DNA of 64,000 nucleotides from Spirosoma rigui (GCF_002067135.1 NZ_CP020105.1:1178001-1242000), one strand, 5' to 3'. Counted from the first letter of the stretch, positions 1-9,547 are shown. Notes: a model not told the origin generated them from the letters alone. Numbers and translations: made by a program.

Positions 1-1
1 G

Positions 2-1759
2 CAGTATGCCATGCGGTGCTTTGCGGCCAATGCCATGGACTTCGACGATCTGCTGTTTAACACGAACGTCCTGTTTCGCGACCACCTCGATATTCTGAAC
101 AAGTACCAGCATAAATTTCAGCACGTGATGGTCGATGAGTTTCAGGATACCAACGTATCCCAGTACCTGATCACGCGCAAACTGGCGGCCGTTCACCAGA
201 ACATCTGTATCGTCGGCGACGATGCACAGAGTATCTATGCGTTCCGGGGAGCCAACATCGAGAACATCCTGAACTTCCAGCGCGACTACGGTAAGGAAAA
301 CGTCAAGATTGTGAAGCTGGAGGAGAATTACCGTTCTACCAATACCATCGTGCAGGCGGCTAATTCGATCATAGCCCGCAATAAAAACCAGCTGGAGAAG
401 CGCGTTTTTACCTCCAACGAAGACGGTCCGCTGATTGATGTGATTAAGGCCTCGTCGGACAACGAAGAAGGGCGTCTGGTGGCTTCGTCTATTTTCGAAG
501 CCAAAATGAACGACTCGCTGGTCAACAACGACTTCGCCATCTTATACCGGACTAACGCTCAGTCGCGGGCGTTCGAAGAAGCGCTGCGAAAGGTGAGCAT
601 TAAATACCGTATCATCGGCGGTCTGTCGTTCTACCAGCGCAAGGAGATCAAAGACCTCATTGCCTACCTGCGCTTTACGGTGAACCAGCAGGACGAAGAA
701 GCCTTCAAGCGGATCATCAACCTGCCCAAGCGCGGTATCGGTGATACGACCGTTGCCAAAATAAGCGTGATTGCCGCCGAGAAGGAGGATTCGGTTTGGG
801 AGATCGTTGCCGATATTAACAAACATATTACGGGCCGGTCGGCGCTGGCGATCGAAGCATTTGCTGATCTGATCAAGAGCTTCAAACTGCTGCTCGATCA
901 GAAAGATGCCTTTGACGTAGCCTCGCACATTGCCAAAGCGTCGGGCCTGCTTAAAGAACTCTACGACGACAAAACCGTAGAAGGTCTCGCCCGCTACGAA
1001 AACGTGCAGGAGTTGCTGAACGCCATCAAGGAGTTTGTCGATAATCCTGACAACGAAGACAAAAGCCTGAGCGCCTTCCTGCAGTCGGTTTCGTTGCTCA
1101 CTACCGCCGACGAGAAAGAAGACGACGGTGACAACGACCGGGTGACACTCATGACCATCCACGCGGCCAAAGGGCTGGAGTTCAAGCACGTCAATATCGT
1201 TGGGCTGGAGGAGGACCTGTTCCCGAGTCAGATGATGCTCGAAAGCCGGAGCGATCTGGAAGAGGAACGACGGCTGTTTTACGTAGCCATCACCCGCGCC
1301 GAAAAGCGCCTGACGGTATCCTACGCCGAAACCCGGTACCACTACGGTCGCCTGAAAATGTGCGAGCCGAGCCGGTTTCTGATGGAAATTGATCAGAAAT
1401 ACCTGAAAATTTCGAAACAGCGGTCGGCCCCGAGCCGAATGGATTTTGACCGGCCGGAGCGCGACCGGAGCGAAACGACATCGACCGGGTCCATGGCGTT
1501 TGTCCGATCGCTGGCGCAGAAAACGGCGCGCTCGCAGGCTCCGCAGCCAACTGTCTCGCACACGCCATCGGCTGACTTTGCCCCAACCAGTACCGCCGAA
1601 CTGGCTGCCGGTCAGCGGGTTGAGCACGCCAAATTTGGATTTGGTACGGTGAAGGCTGTTGACGTGAACGGTACCGAGCGAAAGGCAACGATTGCTTTTG
1701 AAAAAGCGGGGGAGAAGGTGCTGTTGCTTAGTTTCGCGAAGTTGCGCGTGGTGTCATGA
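2..1759 (+). CDS. ATP-dependent DNA helicase UvrD/PcrA, 5' partial
   Basis: Superfamily 1A 3'-5' DNA helicase used in nucleotide excision and mismatch repair. The reading frame is open from base 2, so the N-terminus, including Walker A, lies outside the window. Visible motifs are the Walker B type VDEFQDTN, motif III GDDAQSIYAFRGA, motif IV with ENYRST, motif V MTIHAAKGLEF and motif VI VAITRAEKRL. A basic, Ser/Pro-rich linker is followed by a small C-terminal Tudor-like segment (GQRVEHAKFGFGTVKAVD), as in PcrA. The remaining 585 codons fit a protein of about 750-800 aa. The first ATG at 11 lies in the middle of a conserved helicase block and is not the real start. PcrA and UvrD cannot be told apart here. 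Confidence 0.95.
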   Translation, partial: QYAMRCFAANAMDFDDLLFNTNVLFRDHLDILNKYQHKFQHVMVDEFQDTNVSQYLITRKLAAVHQNICIVGDDAQSIYAFRGANIENILNFQRDYGKENVKIVKLEENYRSTNTIVQAANSIIARNKNQLEKRVFTSNEDGPLIDVIKASSDNEEGRLVASSIFEAKMNDSLVNNDFAILYRTNAQSRAFEEALRKVSIKYRIIGGLSFYQRKEIKDLIAYLRFTVNQQDEEAFKRIINLPKRGIGDTTVAKISVIAAEKEDSVWEIVADINKHITGRSALAIEAFADLIKSFKLLLDQKDAFDVASHIAKASGLLKELYDDKTVEGLARYENVQELLNAIKEFVDNPDNEDKSLSAFLQSVSLLTTADEKEDDGDNDRVTLMTIHAAKGLEFKHVNIVGLEEDLFPSQMMLESRSDLEEERRLFYVAITRAEKRLTVSYAETRYHYGRLKMCEPSRFLMEIDQKYLKISKQRSAPSRMDFDRPERDRSETTSTGSMAFVRSLAQKTARSQAPQPTVSHTPSADFAPTSTAELAAGQRVEHAKFGFGTVKAVDVNGTERKATIAFEKAGEKVLLLSFAKLRVVS

Positions 1760-1926
1760 AAGGGGTTGTAAATTGATCGAGAAGAAGATGAATCAACTGG
1801 CATCCGCTCAATTCATCAACTCTGGACCGATACTTGATCGAACCGGTAAGGCCGACACGAATTAATACAAAACAGGTTACTGCTTTCGTTCTTTCTGAAA
1901 GTAGTACACGTCCGTTCCGTAACTGT

Positions 1927-3555
1927 ATGAATGCCAATGGTGCCATAGCCGCCGGGTTACTTTTGCTGCTTACTTCTTTCTCGGCAAATAGTCAGCCCGG
2001 TAAAGACTCGACCGCACTGGGGGGAGGTAAGCTAGAAAACCTCGGCAATCAGGTTAACTCAGAGTACAACGAAATCAACCCCATGATTTCGCCTGATGGC
2101 CGTACGCTGTATTTTGCCCGCATCAGCCACCCCAACAATACCCACGGCGATAAAGGCAGCCAGGATATCTGGTACTCCGACTTCGACGAGGCCAGCAAGC
2201 GATGGGGTCCCGCCCGCCGAATGGGCTTTCCGCTCAATAAAGACGAATACAACTGCGCTTACAGCATCACGCCCGACGGCCAGACAATGCTCGTCAAAGG
2301 ATCGTACAGCAACGGAAACTACGAAACCCGTGGGTTCTCTGTCAGTAAGAAAACGGCCAACGGATGGTCGCCCCCGCAGAAGATGGATATACCCGGTTAC
2401 GTCGGCATGAGCAAAGGCCAGTTCGACTGCGGGTTTATGTCGGCCGACGGGAAAGTGCTACTGATGGCCTTTAGCGAGAAGAAAAACAGCAAAGAAGACG
2501 ACATCTATGTCAGCTTTCGGCAAAAGGACGGGTCGTGGAGCAAGCCTATGGACCTGGGGGTCGAGGTGAATACCAAATTCACCGAGACAACGCCGTTTCT
2601 GGCGCCTGACGGGGCAACGCTGTACTTCTCCAGTAACCGCGATGGAGGGCTGGGGAGCAACGATATATACGTGTGTAAGCGGGTTGACAAGACCTGGAAA
2701 CACTGGTCGAAACCGGTTAATCTGGGGCCAACCATCAACACCGATGGCTACGATGCCTACTATACGCTGTCGGCTTCGGGCGACTATGCCTATCTGACTA
2801 CGTTTAAAAACACCCTGGGTAAAGGGGATATTGTTCGGGTCAAGCTCACCGACGACCGGCCCGCCGACCAGCCGGGGAAAGTAGGTGGGGGGGGCGACGT
2901 CGCTGATAACACTAACACCCGGCCTGATCCCGTAGCGCTGATCAGCGGCAAGGTCATCGACCAGACAACGGGAAAGCCGATCGAGGCAAAAATCATTTAC
3001 CAGACACTACCCGACGGTGCCGAAGCCGGCGAAGCGACATCGGACCCAATCACGGGCGAGTACAAGATCGTGTTGCCCTATGGCCAGAAGTATTCGATGC
3101 GGGCTATTGCAAAGGATTTTATTGCCGAAGGGGATAATGTCGACCTGACGCAAACGAAGGGGTTTCAGGAAATAAAGGGCAAGGAACTTAAGCTGGTACC
3201 GATTGAAGTAGGCCGGTCGGTGCGGCTGAACAACATCTTCTTCGATACGGGTAAGTCGGAACTGCGGCCCGAATCGGGGCCCGAACTGGACCGTTTGGTG
3301 GTCACATTCAACGAGTCACCCAAGATGGTAATTGAAGTTCGGGGGCATACTGATAATACCGGCTCGAACGAGATCAACGCCAAACTCTCACAGGACCGGG
3401 CCGATGCCGTTCGGGAATACTTTATCAGTAAAGGCATCGAACCCGACCGTATTGCCAGCAAAGGGTTTGGCGAAACAAAACCCGTAGCTACCAACGATAC
3501 CGACGATGGGCGCCAGCAAAACCGTCGGGTAGAGTTTATTATTATCAAAAAGTAA
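1927..3555 (+). CDS. OmpA-family protein with PD40 propeller
   Basis: Probable periplasm-facing outer-membrane protein. I chose the ATG at 1927 because it opens directly onto a signal peptide (MNANGAIAAGLLLLL, cut near SANSQ); the frame extends upstream without signal-like sequence. Domains in order: WD40-like PD40 repeats (PDGRTLYFAR, PDGATLYFSSNRDGG), a carboxypeptidase-regulatory-like beta sandwich starting at ISGKVIDQTTGKPIEA, and a C-terminal OmpA peptidoglycan-binding domain with FFDTGKSELRPES and the RGHTDNTGS...NRRVEF signature. In Bacteroidota this architecture is common beside T9SS genes (PorE-like), but here it stands alone. Length 542 aa. The exact role is unknown. Confidence 0.9.
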   Translation: MNANGAIAAGLLLLLTSFSANSQPGKDSTALGGGKLENLGNQVNSEYNEINPMISPDGRTLYFARISHPNNTHGDKGSQDIWYSDFDEASKRWGPARRMGFPLNKDEYNCAYSITPDGQTMLVKGSYSNGNYETRGFSVSKKTANGWSPPQKMDIPGYVGMSKGQFDCGFMSADGKVLLMAFSEKKNSKEDDIYVSFRQKDGSWSKPMDLGVEVNTKFTETTPFLAPDGATLYFSSNRDGGLGSNDIYVCKRVDKTWKHWSKPVNLGPTINTDGYDAYYTLSASGDYAYLTTFKNTLGKGDIVRVKLTDDRPADQPGKVGGGGDVADNTNTRPDPVALISGKVIDQTTGKPIEAKIIYQTLPDGAEAGEATSDPITGEYKIVLPYGQKYSMRAIAKDFIAEGDNVDLTQTKGFQEIKGKELKLVPIEVGRSVRLNNIFFDTGKSELRPESGPELDRLVVTFNESPKMVIEVRGHTDNTGSNEINAKLSQDRADAVREYFISKGIEPDRIASKGFGETKPVATNDTDDGRQQNRRVEFIIIKK

Positions 3556-3593
3556 GCCGGTTCAGATCAACGTAGCGTAGGCTTCGTACTGCG

Positions 3594-4352
3594 CTAGTCC
3601 AGGCCGGGTCTTTTGAACGCCCGGGCTTCGGGGAAAAGGCTTTCCATTTCCTGACGAATCCGGCCCAGTAAAACCAGCAGGTCCAGCAGACCATCCGTCT
3701 TTTCGGGGTAATAGTCGATCATGGTCTGCCAGGCCAGCAGCGACCGGTCAATGCTGACCAGTACAAGCTTGGCTTTTCCAAGGTGGTAGGTATTCAGCAG
3801 GTGGTCGTGGGTGGGGTTGTTCAACGCCCGCAGTGCCGACTGAATCTTTACGGGAATAAGCGTTCGGTACCAGCGAATCATTTCCCAGGCGTCCTTCAGC
3901 GCGTGAAGAATGGGCATGGCCTCTTCTTCGGTACGTAGTCCCAGGGATACTTCTTTTATTTGTTGCTGACCTGTCTGTTCCAGCAGTTGTTTTTCTTCGT
4001 TCAGCCACTGGCCTGTCTGGCGCAGGTATTGGTTGGCCAGCGTGGTAACGGGGTAGTAAAGCGAGTTCTGGCTTCGAACGGGCTCTTCCTCGAGTGACTG
4101 CGCGTGTAAACCGGTCGGGGCGTCGTCACCAGTAGGTTCCTGGTGCTGTGCCAGTTGCTCCATATATTGCTTGGTCAGACTCAGCGCATCCGTTAACTGC
4201 TGAATTAAATCGCCTTCGGAATTTTGTAGCTTGATCAGGCCCGCTTCTGACTGAAGCTGAAAACTTTGGCACCGGCTCGTGAACAGGCACCGTTCGCACC
4301 AAGTGTCACAGTGATTGTAGATGCCAGGGATAATGCCCGCTTGTTGATTCAT
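3594..4352 (-). CDS. Hypothetical protein with N-terminal Cys cluster
   Basis: I do not recognise a family for this 252-aa protein. The N-terminus carries four closely spaced cysteines (C15, C19, C22, C28) that could bind zinc or an iron-sulfur cluster. The rest is predicted mainly helical, with a long Gln/Glu-rich stretch. There is no signal peptide or membrane segment, so it is probably cytoplasmic. It converges on the OmpA-family gene with only 38 bp between stop codons and no clear terminator. The start ATG at 4352 is the only one before the Cys cluster. Confidence 0.7.
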   Translation of the reverse strand: MNQQAGIIPGIYNHCDTWCERCLFTSRCQSFQLQSEAGLIKLQNSEGDLIQQLTDALSLTKQYMEQLAQHQEPTGDDAPTGLHAQSLEEEPVRSQNSLYYPVTTLANQYLRQTGQWLNEEKQLLEQTGQQQIKEVSLGLRTEEEAMPILHALKDAWEMIRWYRTLIPVKIQSALRALNNPTHDHLLNTYHLGKAKLVLVSIDRSLLAWQTMIDYYPEKTDGLLDLLVLLGRIRQEMESLFPEARAFKRPGLD

Positions 4353-4571
4353 CGGTGGGAAAACTAAAAAATGTTATTATATTCTACTAATATACTAGTT
4401 TGCCAAATATCCTATTACATTGGCGTCAAAATTATTCTATAAAAGAATAAGCATAGTAAAAGACGCTGCGAGGAACTCGTTACCAGGCATTCGTTGGGCA
4501 CGTAGAAACCTCTTTTTTTCCAACCAGTAACCGCTGATACACACGAATGGGTGTTCATGCGACGGGCTTTT

Positions 4572-4579
4572 TATCTTTG
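4572..4579 (+). promoter_or_regulatory. Candidate -7 promoter element
   Basis: TATCTTTG matches the Bacteroidota -7 consensus TAnnTTTG and lies 21 bp before the ATG of the DUF3887-like gene. No good -33 TTTG is seen at the expected 19-bp spacing, so the call rests on one box. Confidence 0.4.
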
Positions 4580-4599
4580 GCTGAAACAAAATATAGGCT

Positions 4600-4986
4600 A
4601 TGAAAAAAATTATGTTTACGTTCTGCTTCGGGCTACTCTCCCTGATTGCATCGGCTCAGTCGCAGCCTGCCGTTACTGATCCACAAGTTGCCAAACTGGA
4701 CTCACTCACCAAACTCGCACAGCGGTTTATTAATGATAACCAGGTAGATTCGCTCTATGCTATTATGGGGGACTCGTTTAAAAGTCAGATCTCGCCCGAG
4801 AAGATGAAAGAAGTGATGGGTCAGCTTACGGGCCAGCTGGGAAAATGGACGGGTGTTGAATCCCGCGGTATCAATGCAGGCATAGCCCGCTATAAAGCGA
4901 CCTTTGCACTGGCTCCGCTCGATTTTTATATCAGTCAAGACAAGCAGGGAAAGGTGGAAACGTTTCTGTTTAAACCACTTGAGTAA
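4600..4986 (+). CDS. DUF3887-like small exported protein
   Basis: A 128-aa protein with a clear signal peptide (MKKIMFTFCFGLLSLIASAQS). The mature part has the LDSLTKLAQRFINDNQVDSLYAIM and LGKWTGVES pattern I associate with DUF3887, small NTF2-like domains often found as secreted or membrane-attached modules in Bacteroidota. The biochemical role of the family is not established. It is followed after 79 bp by the transglutaminase gene, which could share its transcript. A -7 promoter box lies just upstream. Confidence 0.7.
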   Translation: MKKIMFTFCFGLLSLIASAQSQPAVTDPQVAKLDSLTKLAQRFINDNQVDSLYAIMGDSFKSQISPEKMKEVMGQLTGQLGKWTGVESRGINAGIARYKATFALAPLDFYISQDKQGKVETFLFKPLE

Positions 4987-5065
4987 ACGGCAACAGGAAA
5001 TTAGGCGTTGATTTTAAACAAAGAGGGGCGACGATAACTTAATTCGCTAAAAATCACGACAAATC

Positions 5066-5944
5066 ATGCAATTGAACGCCGGGTGTGAACTTATGTTCGA
5101 AGCCCAAGGACCGACGCCACTTGTACTTATGCTACGCCCACGATCCGGAGCAGGTCAGTGGATCATTCGCGAAGAATACCAGATTATTCCTGCGGTGAAC
5201 GTTACCGAATTTACTGATATGTACGGCAATCTGTGCCAGCGGGTAGTAGCGCCGGAGGGGCCTTTCTCCATTCATTTTTCAGCGACTGTTCAAACCGCCG
5301 ACAGTATTGATGTTGCCCCCGGCGCTCCTTATACACCCGTCGAGGATCTGCCCGACGACGTACTGCATTATACCCTCCCCAGCCGGTACTGCCAGTCTGA
5401 TCAGTTGGGTGAACTGGCTGCGTCGATTACTCAGAATGTCGAACCCGGCTACGACCAGGCCGAAGCAATACGCCGGTGGATTAACGAAAACGTGAAATAC
5501 GAGTACGGCACCAGCGATGCCAGTACATCGGCAGTCGATACGGCCGACAAGCGTGTTGGCGTATGTCGGGATTTTACGCACCTGGGGATCTCCTTGTGCC
5601 GGTCGCTTAATATTCCGGCCCGGATGGTGGTAGGTTACCTCTATCAACTCGATCCAATGGATCTGCACGCCTGGTTTGAAGCGTATGTAGATGGGCGCTG
5701 GTTCACGTTCGACGCTACGCAGGTACACCCACGTGGTAACCGGATCACCGTAGCGTATGGCCGTGATGCGGCCGATGTAGCGTTTACGACGCAGTTTGGT
5801 CCTATGGCGCTCAATGAAATGAAAGTATGGGTCGATGCCGTACGGCCGGATGAAGGTGATGCCGGTACCGACAACGCGGAAAAAAAATCAGAAACAGTAG
5901 CAACCCTTGCCGGGTCAATCGGGTCTAACAATCAAACGGAGTAA
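5066..5944 (+). CDS. Transglutaminase-like family protein
   Basis: A 292-aa protein with a central transglutaminase-like (papain-fold) domain. The catalytic triad is readable: Cys in GVCRDFTHLG, His in DLHAWFEAY and Asp in FTFDATQVHP. The N-terminal beta-rich region (AGCELMFEAQGPTPLVLMLRP) is typical of bacterial transglutaminase-like proteins that act as cysteine proteases or amidases. There is no signal peptide, so a cytoplasmic location is likely. The C-terminus is acidic and low in complexity. The stop is 4 bp before the next ATG, so the two genes are probably one transcript. Confidence 0.9.
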   Translation: MQLNAGCELMFEAQGPTPLVLMLRPRSGAGQWIIREEYQIIPAVNVTEFTDMYGNLCQRVVAPEGPFSIHFSATVQTADSIDVAPGAPYTPVEDLPDDVLHYTLPSRYCQSDQLGELAASITQNVEPGYDQAEAIRRWINENVKYEYGTSDASTSAVDTADKRVGVCRDFTHLGISLCRSLNIPARMVVGYLYQLDPMDLHAWFEAYVDGRWFTFDATQVHPRGNRITVAYGRDAADVAFTTQFGPMALNEMKVWVDAVRPDEGDAGTDNAEKKSETVATLAGSIGSNNQTE

Positions 5945-5948
5945 ACCA

Positions 5949-6386
5949 ATGAATCCACGACTTCTCCTGATCGCTTTAGTAGCAACGGCTACGGCCTGTG
6001 AGCATGAAACAGCTATTGAGCCAACCGCACAGACACTGGCGGGTGAAGTCGCTGGAACGTATCATACGAACGTCTACCTCGATCCGTCGCGGGTAGCGCT
6101 GTCGGCCAGCCAGATGCCGTATGCAGAACTGAAAAGGGAGTCAGATAGTACAGTAACACTTCTGTACACAAAACGGTACCCGGCTGCGGGTACTGTTCGT
6201 ATCCCGAACGTAGTCCTGAACCGGCAACCTGACCTGATCCAACTTCGGGTTGCTGACTCCAGCATTGGCACCCTGCAAACCGATCGTGTCTTTACCGATA
6301 ACGGCATGGAGAAGCAGGGCAAGCTGTTGCGGGTATCGCTGCCAACAGGCGACCGGCAGAATCAGCCATTCACCGGGTTTAAGTAA
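5949..6386 (+). CDS. Putative lipoprotein
   Basis: A 145-aa protein of unknown function. The ATG at 5949 opens onto MNPRLLLIALVATATACEHE, a signal peptide with a lipobox ending at Cys17, so it is probably a lipoprotein. The frame extends upstream to 5907 inside the transglutaminase gene, but that would bury the signal. It starts 4 bp after the transglutaminase stop, suggesting translational coupling. The mature part is short and beta-rich with no motif I recognise. A strong terminator follows. Confidence 0.65.
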   Translation: MNPRLLLIALVATATACEHETAIEPTAQTLAGEVAGTYHTNVYLDPSRVALSASQMPYAELKRESDSTVTLLYTKRYPAAGTVRIPNVVLNRQPDLIQLRVADSSIGTLQTDRVFTDNGMEKQGKLLRVSLPTGDRQNQPFTGFK

Positions 6387-6401
6387 CCTGTCCAGTAGGC
6401 A

Positions 6402-6441
6402 TAAAAAAAGCGAGATACCGTTGGGTACCGCGCTTTTTTTA
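6402..6441. terminator. Bidirectional intrinsic terminator
   Basis: AAAAAAAGCG and CGCTTTTTTT form the outer stem, with an inner stem TACC/GGTA. The A and T tracts make it usable from both directions, matching its place between convergent genes (lipoprotein and coiled-coil protein). Confidence 0.8.
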
Positions 6442-6458
6442 TACGACTAAACTTCTGC

Positions 6459-7394
6459 TTATCGGATAGCGAACTCGCCAGCACCAATGCGGAACCCTTC
6501 TGAGTACAACTCAACCGTATATTTACCGGGCTTGTAAGGAATGCCGCGGGTATAAAGCAATTCTACGTTCTGGCCATTGCTCGTGTAGTTAACCGTCTGC
6601 TTGGTCGTGTAGATGGTTTCGTTGCCGTCTACGTTGAACGTACCCGATCCGTTGGCCATGTCTGATACCACAGCCCCCTGGGGGTCCAGCACCCGAACAT
6701 AAACATCCTTCGGTTCTTCGCGGGTCAGCGGGTTATCGAGCAGCGTGTATACCAGCTTGATTTTGTCCAGGCGTTTTGCTTTGTAAGCATCATCTTCTTT
6801 CACTTTGCCTTTGGCGTTAACCGCGAACACCTTCACGTTTTGCGCTTTCAGAGCTGCGGCACGGGTAACTTTGGTGCTCAGCTCCTGATTCTGAGTAACA
6901 ACCGTAGTTACCGAGTCAGCCAGTTTTTGCCGTTCTGTTTTCAGACCGGTGTTTTCTTCGTCCAATACCTTGACGTTAGTAGCCAGGGTTACGTTTTCAC
7001 GCTGCAGATTGGCGATAAGCGTATCTTTCTCAACGAGAAACGCTTCGTATTGCTTGATTTTAGCTTCGTAACGGGCGAGCGAAATCCGGTTTCCCTTGCG
7101 CAGCGAAGCTTTATCCTGTTCCAGCTGAACTTTCATTTTCTCCAGTTCTGAAACATCACCACCCAACTTCTGTACTTCGGCAATTTTGGCATCAAGCGCG
7201 GTTGAAATCGAATCCAGTTTTACGCGGGTAGTCGATAGTTCTTCAACGCGCTCAGAGATGGTCACCTCCTGATTTTCGGAAACCTTCTTCTGGTCAAAAT
7301 ACAGATAACTCGATACGCCCGCCAGACCGGTCATGATAATCAGAGCAGCTAACAGAGCGCCGTTTGTCTTGGGCTTTTGTGGATTATTCTCCAT
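6459..7394 (-). CDS. Membrane-anchored coiled-coil protein
   Basis: A 311-aa protein. A Pro/Lys-rich cytoplasmic start is followed by one membrane helix (ALLAALIIMTGLAGVSSYLYF, about residues 13-33), a long heptad-rich coiled coil (about 40-185) and a C-terminal beta domain ending in GKYTVELYSEGFRIGAGEFAIR. This topology suggests an envelope structural or tethering protein. Homologues in Bacteroidota are sometimes named as chromosome-partitioning proteins, but no ATPase motif is present here and I do not support that name. Confidence 0.75.
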   Translation of the reverse strand: MENNPQKPKTNGALLAALIIMTGLAGVSSYLYFDQKKVSENQEVTISERVEELSTTRVKLDSISTALDAKIAEVQKLGGDVSELEKMKVQLEQDKASLRKGNRISLARYEAKIKQYEAFLVEKDTLIANLQRENVTLATNVKVLDEENTGLKTERQKLADSVTTVVTQNQELSTKVTRAAALKAQNVKVFAVNAKGKVKEDDAYKAKRLDKIKLVYTLLDNPLTREEPKDVYVRVLDPQGAVVSDMANGSGTFNVDGNETIYTTKQTVNYTSNGQNVELLYTRGIPYKPGKYTVELYSEGFRIGAGEFAIR

Positions 7395-7727
7395 AACAAA
7401 TTTTCAGTTTAACGATTGAACATGCACTTTCTACTTGTGTAGAGGTTGTCACATCTGAACAGATTAGGACAAGGGTAACCTACATTGGAAAACCGCCATT
7501 TTGCGGTAAACGCAGTAGAGTAACGAATGCCCCACGAGCCGTATTGTCCGATACAACCGGTAGATTTTTGACAAAGTTCAAAAACAAAACCTTGATCAAC
7601 AAGCTACTTGACCATACAATCAATAAGTGAGCGCTTTCAGTGACGCGCTAATCTGGCGCGTCACACGGCATCGTAAATAAAGGAACAAGCGCCTGTTTTA
7701 TGCGTTTATGTAGCAAATAGCTGCATT
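7395..7727. other. Intergenic region between divergent genes
   Basis: No gene is visible in these 333 bp. It separates the start codons of the coiled-coil protein gene (minus) and mutM (plus), so it must hold both promoters. A perfect inverted repeat lies at 7640-7664 and is listed separately. Confidence 0.6.
7640..7664. promoter_or_regulatory. Perfect 9-bp inverted repeat upstream of mutM
   Basis: GTGACGCGC and GCGCGTCAC are separated by 7 bp. No T-tract follows, so it looks more like an operator or mRNA hairpin than a terminator. It lies about 65 bp before the mutM start. Confidence 0.4.
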
Positions 7728-8546
7728 ATGCCCGAACTACCCGAAGTCGAAATTCGTCGTCAATACCTCGAAACATCGTCCCTTTTTCAGCCCATTCAGC
7801 ATATCGAAGTAGAAGATAAAAAATTATTGACAACAGACTATTCTACTCTGGTAGATTCCCTGTATGGACGGCAGTTTACGGCGACCCGTCGGGTCGGGAA
7901 AAACCTATTTATACTCACCGACGAACCCGGAGTGATCGTGCGAATGCACTTTGGCATGACCGGCGACCTGGACTATTACCATGCGTCGCTCGACCGGCCC
8001 CGGTTTGCCCGGATTGTGTTTGAGTTTACCAGCGGATTCAATCTTGGGTTCCTGTGCCCGCGAAAGTTTGAGCGTGTTGGCCTCGTCAACGATATTGATG
8101 CGTATCTGCTGGAGAAGAAAATAGCGCAGGATGGGCTGGACATTGACCGCGATACCCTGGCTGCCGCCATCCGGCGTAAAAAAGCCCTGATTAAGCCGGT
8201 ACTGCTCGACCAGAGCGTAGTGGCCGGACTGGGTAACTGGATTGTAGATGAAGTACTCTTTCAGGCGTTCGTGCATCCCGAACAGCGGGCCGATACCCTG
8301 ACCGATGCGCAGCTAACCCAACTACACCGTGCCATTCGGCTGGTGCTCGAAACCGCCATCCGGCATGAAGCCACCTACCGCGATTTTCCCAGCAACTTCC
8401 TGATTCACGTTCGGGAGTGGGATGACTCACCTTATGAGGATGTTGAAGCGCACAAGTTCTGCCCCCGGTGCCATACCCGCATCGAGCGTTCAACCGTTGG
8501 CGGCCGTACCACTTATTTCTGTCCCAAGGAGCAGGTTATACCCTGA
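7728..8546 (+). CDS. mutM: Formamidopyrimidine-DNA glycosylase (Fpg/MutM)
   Basis: Base-excision repair enzyme that removes 8-oxoguanine and other oxidised purines and cleaves the abasic site. The start MPELPEVE supplies the catalytic Pro and Glu after Met removal. RVGKNLFI carries the conserved Lys, MHFGMTGDL and DQSVVAGLGNWIVDEVLF (helix-two-turn-helix) follow, and the C-terminus is a zinc-finger region starting CPRC. The third cysteine is present in YFCPKEQ, but the position of the fourth zinc ligand is Glu instead of Cys. The finger Arg (GGRTTYF) is kept. At 272 aa it has the usual family length. Confidence 0.95.
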   Translation: MPELPEVEIRRQYLETSSLFQPIQHIEVEDKKLLTTDYSTLVDSLYGRQFTATRRVGKNLFILTDEPGVIVRMHFGMTGDLDYYHASLDRPRFARIVFEFTSGFNLGFLCPRKFERVGLVNDIDAYLLEKKIAQDGLDIDRDTLAAAIRRKKALIKPVLLDQSVVAGLGNWIVDEVLFQAFVHPEQRADTLTDAQLTQLHRAIRLVLETAIRHEATYRDFPSNFLIHVREWDDSPYEDVEAHKFCPRCHTRIERSTVGGRTTYFCPKEQVIP

Positions 8547-8686
8547 TCGAACGGCGATGACACATCGTTTGTGGTAGAACTGGTTTCCTGATCTGCAATG
8601 ATCGGTAGACGGATCGTTCCCCCTTCCAATGAACTAGTCATTCTTATCGTGTGTTTTTGTATTAAATGTATCTACATGTAATTAAT

Positions 8687-9547
8687 ATGGAAGCCCAACG
8701 TACCATTGCTGCTATTCGTACTGCCACGCCCAACAGCGTTGGCGACGGTTTTATTGGCCTGAACGCGTTTCATCCGCAGGGGTCACGCCCGTTCAATCCG
8801 TTTTTGCTCCTCGACCATCACGGACCGATGCAGGTCCAGCCGTCCGAATGGCCAAAGGGCGTTGACGAGCACCCCCATCGTGGATTCGAAACGGTGACGA
8901 TTGTTTATGAGGGAGCGCTGGAACACCGCGACTCGGCGGGAAACCGGGGTAAACTCTTCGCTGGCGATGTGCAGTGGATGACGGCTGCGTCGGGCATTAT
9001 TCACGAAGAAAAACACGAGCAGGAGTTCTCACGCCGGGGTGGGCTGCTGGATTTCGTACAGTTATGGGTCAATCTGCCCGCCAAAGACAAAATGAGTCCG
9101 CCCCAGTATCAAGACATTGCTTCGTCGCGGATTCCGTCGGCTACGTTATTGGGTGGTAGCCAGCTACGGGTCATTGCAGGCGAACTGGCTGGCCTGAAGG
9201 GCCCGGCCCGTACATTCAGCCCTGTTGTGGTGGCCGACCTGACGCTGGCAAATGAGCAAATCGAAACGCTTGCCGTCCCTGCCGATTATACCCTGATGGT
9301 GTATGTACTGAGTGGCGCGGCAACGATAAATGGAGAACCGATCACGCGCGGTCAGGTTGCCCTGACAAATCCCGATGGTAACTCAATAAACGTGGGTACG
9401 TCGGGCAAGGCGAAACTGTTGTTGCTGGCCGGTGCGCCTATCCAGGAGCCACTGGCGGTTTATGGACCATTCGTGATGAATACCCGTGAAGAAATTCTGG
9501 CCGCTTTTGATGATTTTCAGAACGGCCGTATGGGTGTGTTACACTAA
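8687..9547 (+). CDS. Pirin family protein
   Basis: Bicupin protein of the pirin family. The N-terminal cupin shows FNPFLLLDHHGP, the metal-binding pattern DEHPHRGFETVTIVYEG, and the conserved GDVQWMTAASGIIHEEKHE. LLDFVQLWVNLPAKDKM leads into the C-terminal cupin. Some pirins have quercetinase activity or act as regulatory partners; the substrate here cannot be read from sequence. I prefer the ATG at 8687 (MEAQRTIAA), but an in-frame ATG at 8666 would add seven residues. It appears monocistronic. Confidence 0.9.
   Translation: MEAQRTIAAIRTATPNSVGDGFIGLNAFHPQGSRPFNPFLLLDHHGPMQVQPSEWPKGVDEHPHRGFETVTIVYEGALEHRDSAGNRGKLFAGDVQWMTAASGIIHEEKHEQEFSRRGGLLDFVQLWVNLPAKDKMSPPQYQDIASSRIPSATLLGGSQLRVIAGELAGLKGPARTFSPVVVADLTLANEQIETLAVPADYTLMVYVLSGAATINGEPITRGQVALTNPDGNSINVGTSGKAKLLLLAGAPIQEPLAVYGPFVMNTREEILAAFDDFQNGRMGVLH

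Noticed and set aside
542..1627. A 361-codon ORF antisense to the helicase gene
   Set aside because: It lies fully inside conserved helicase codons and its product has no domain pattern; it is a shadow of GC-rich coding sequence.
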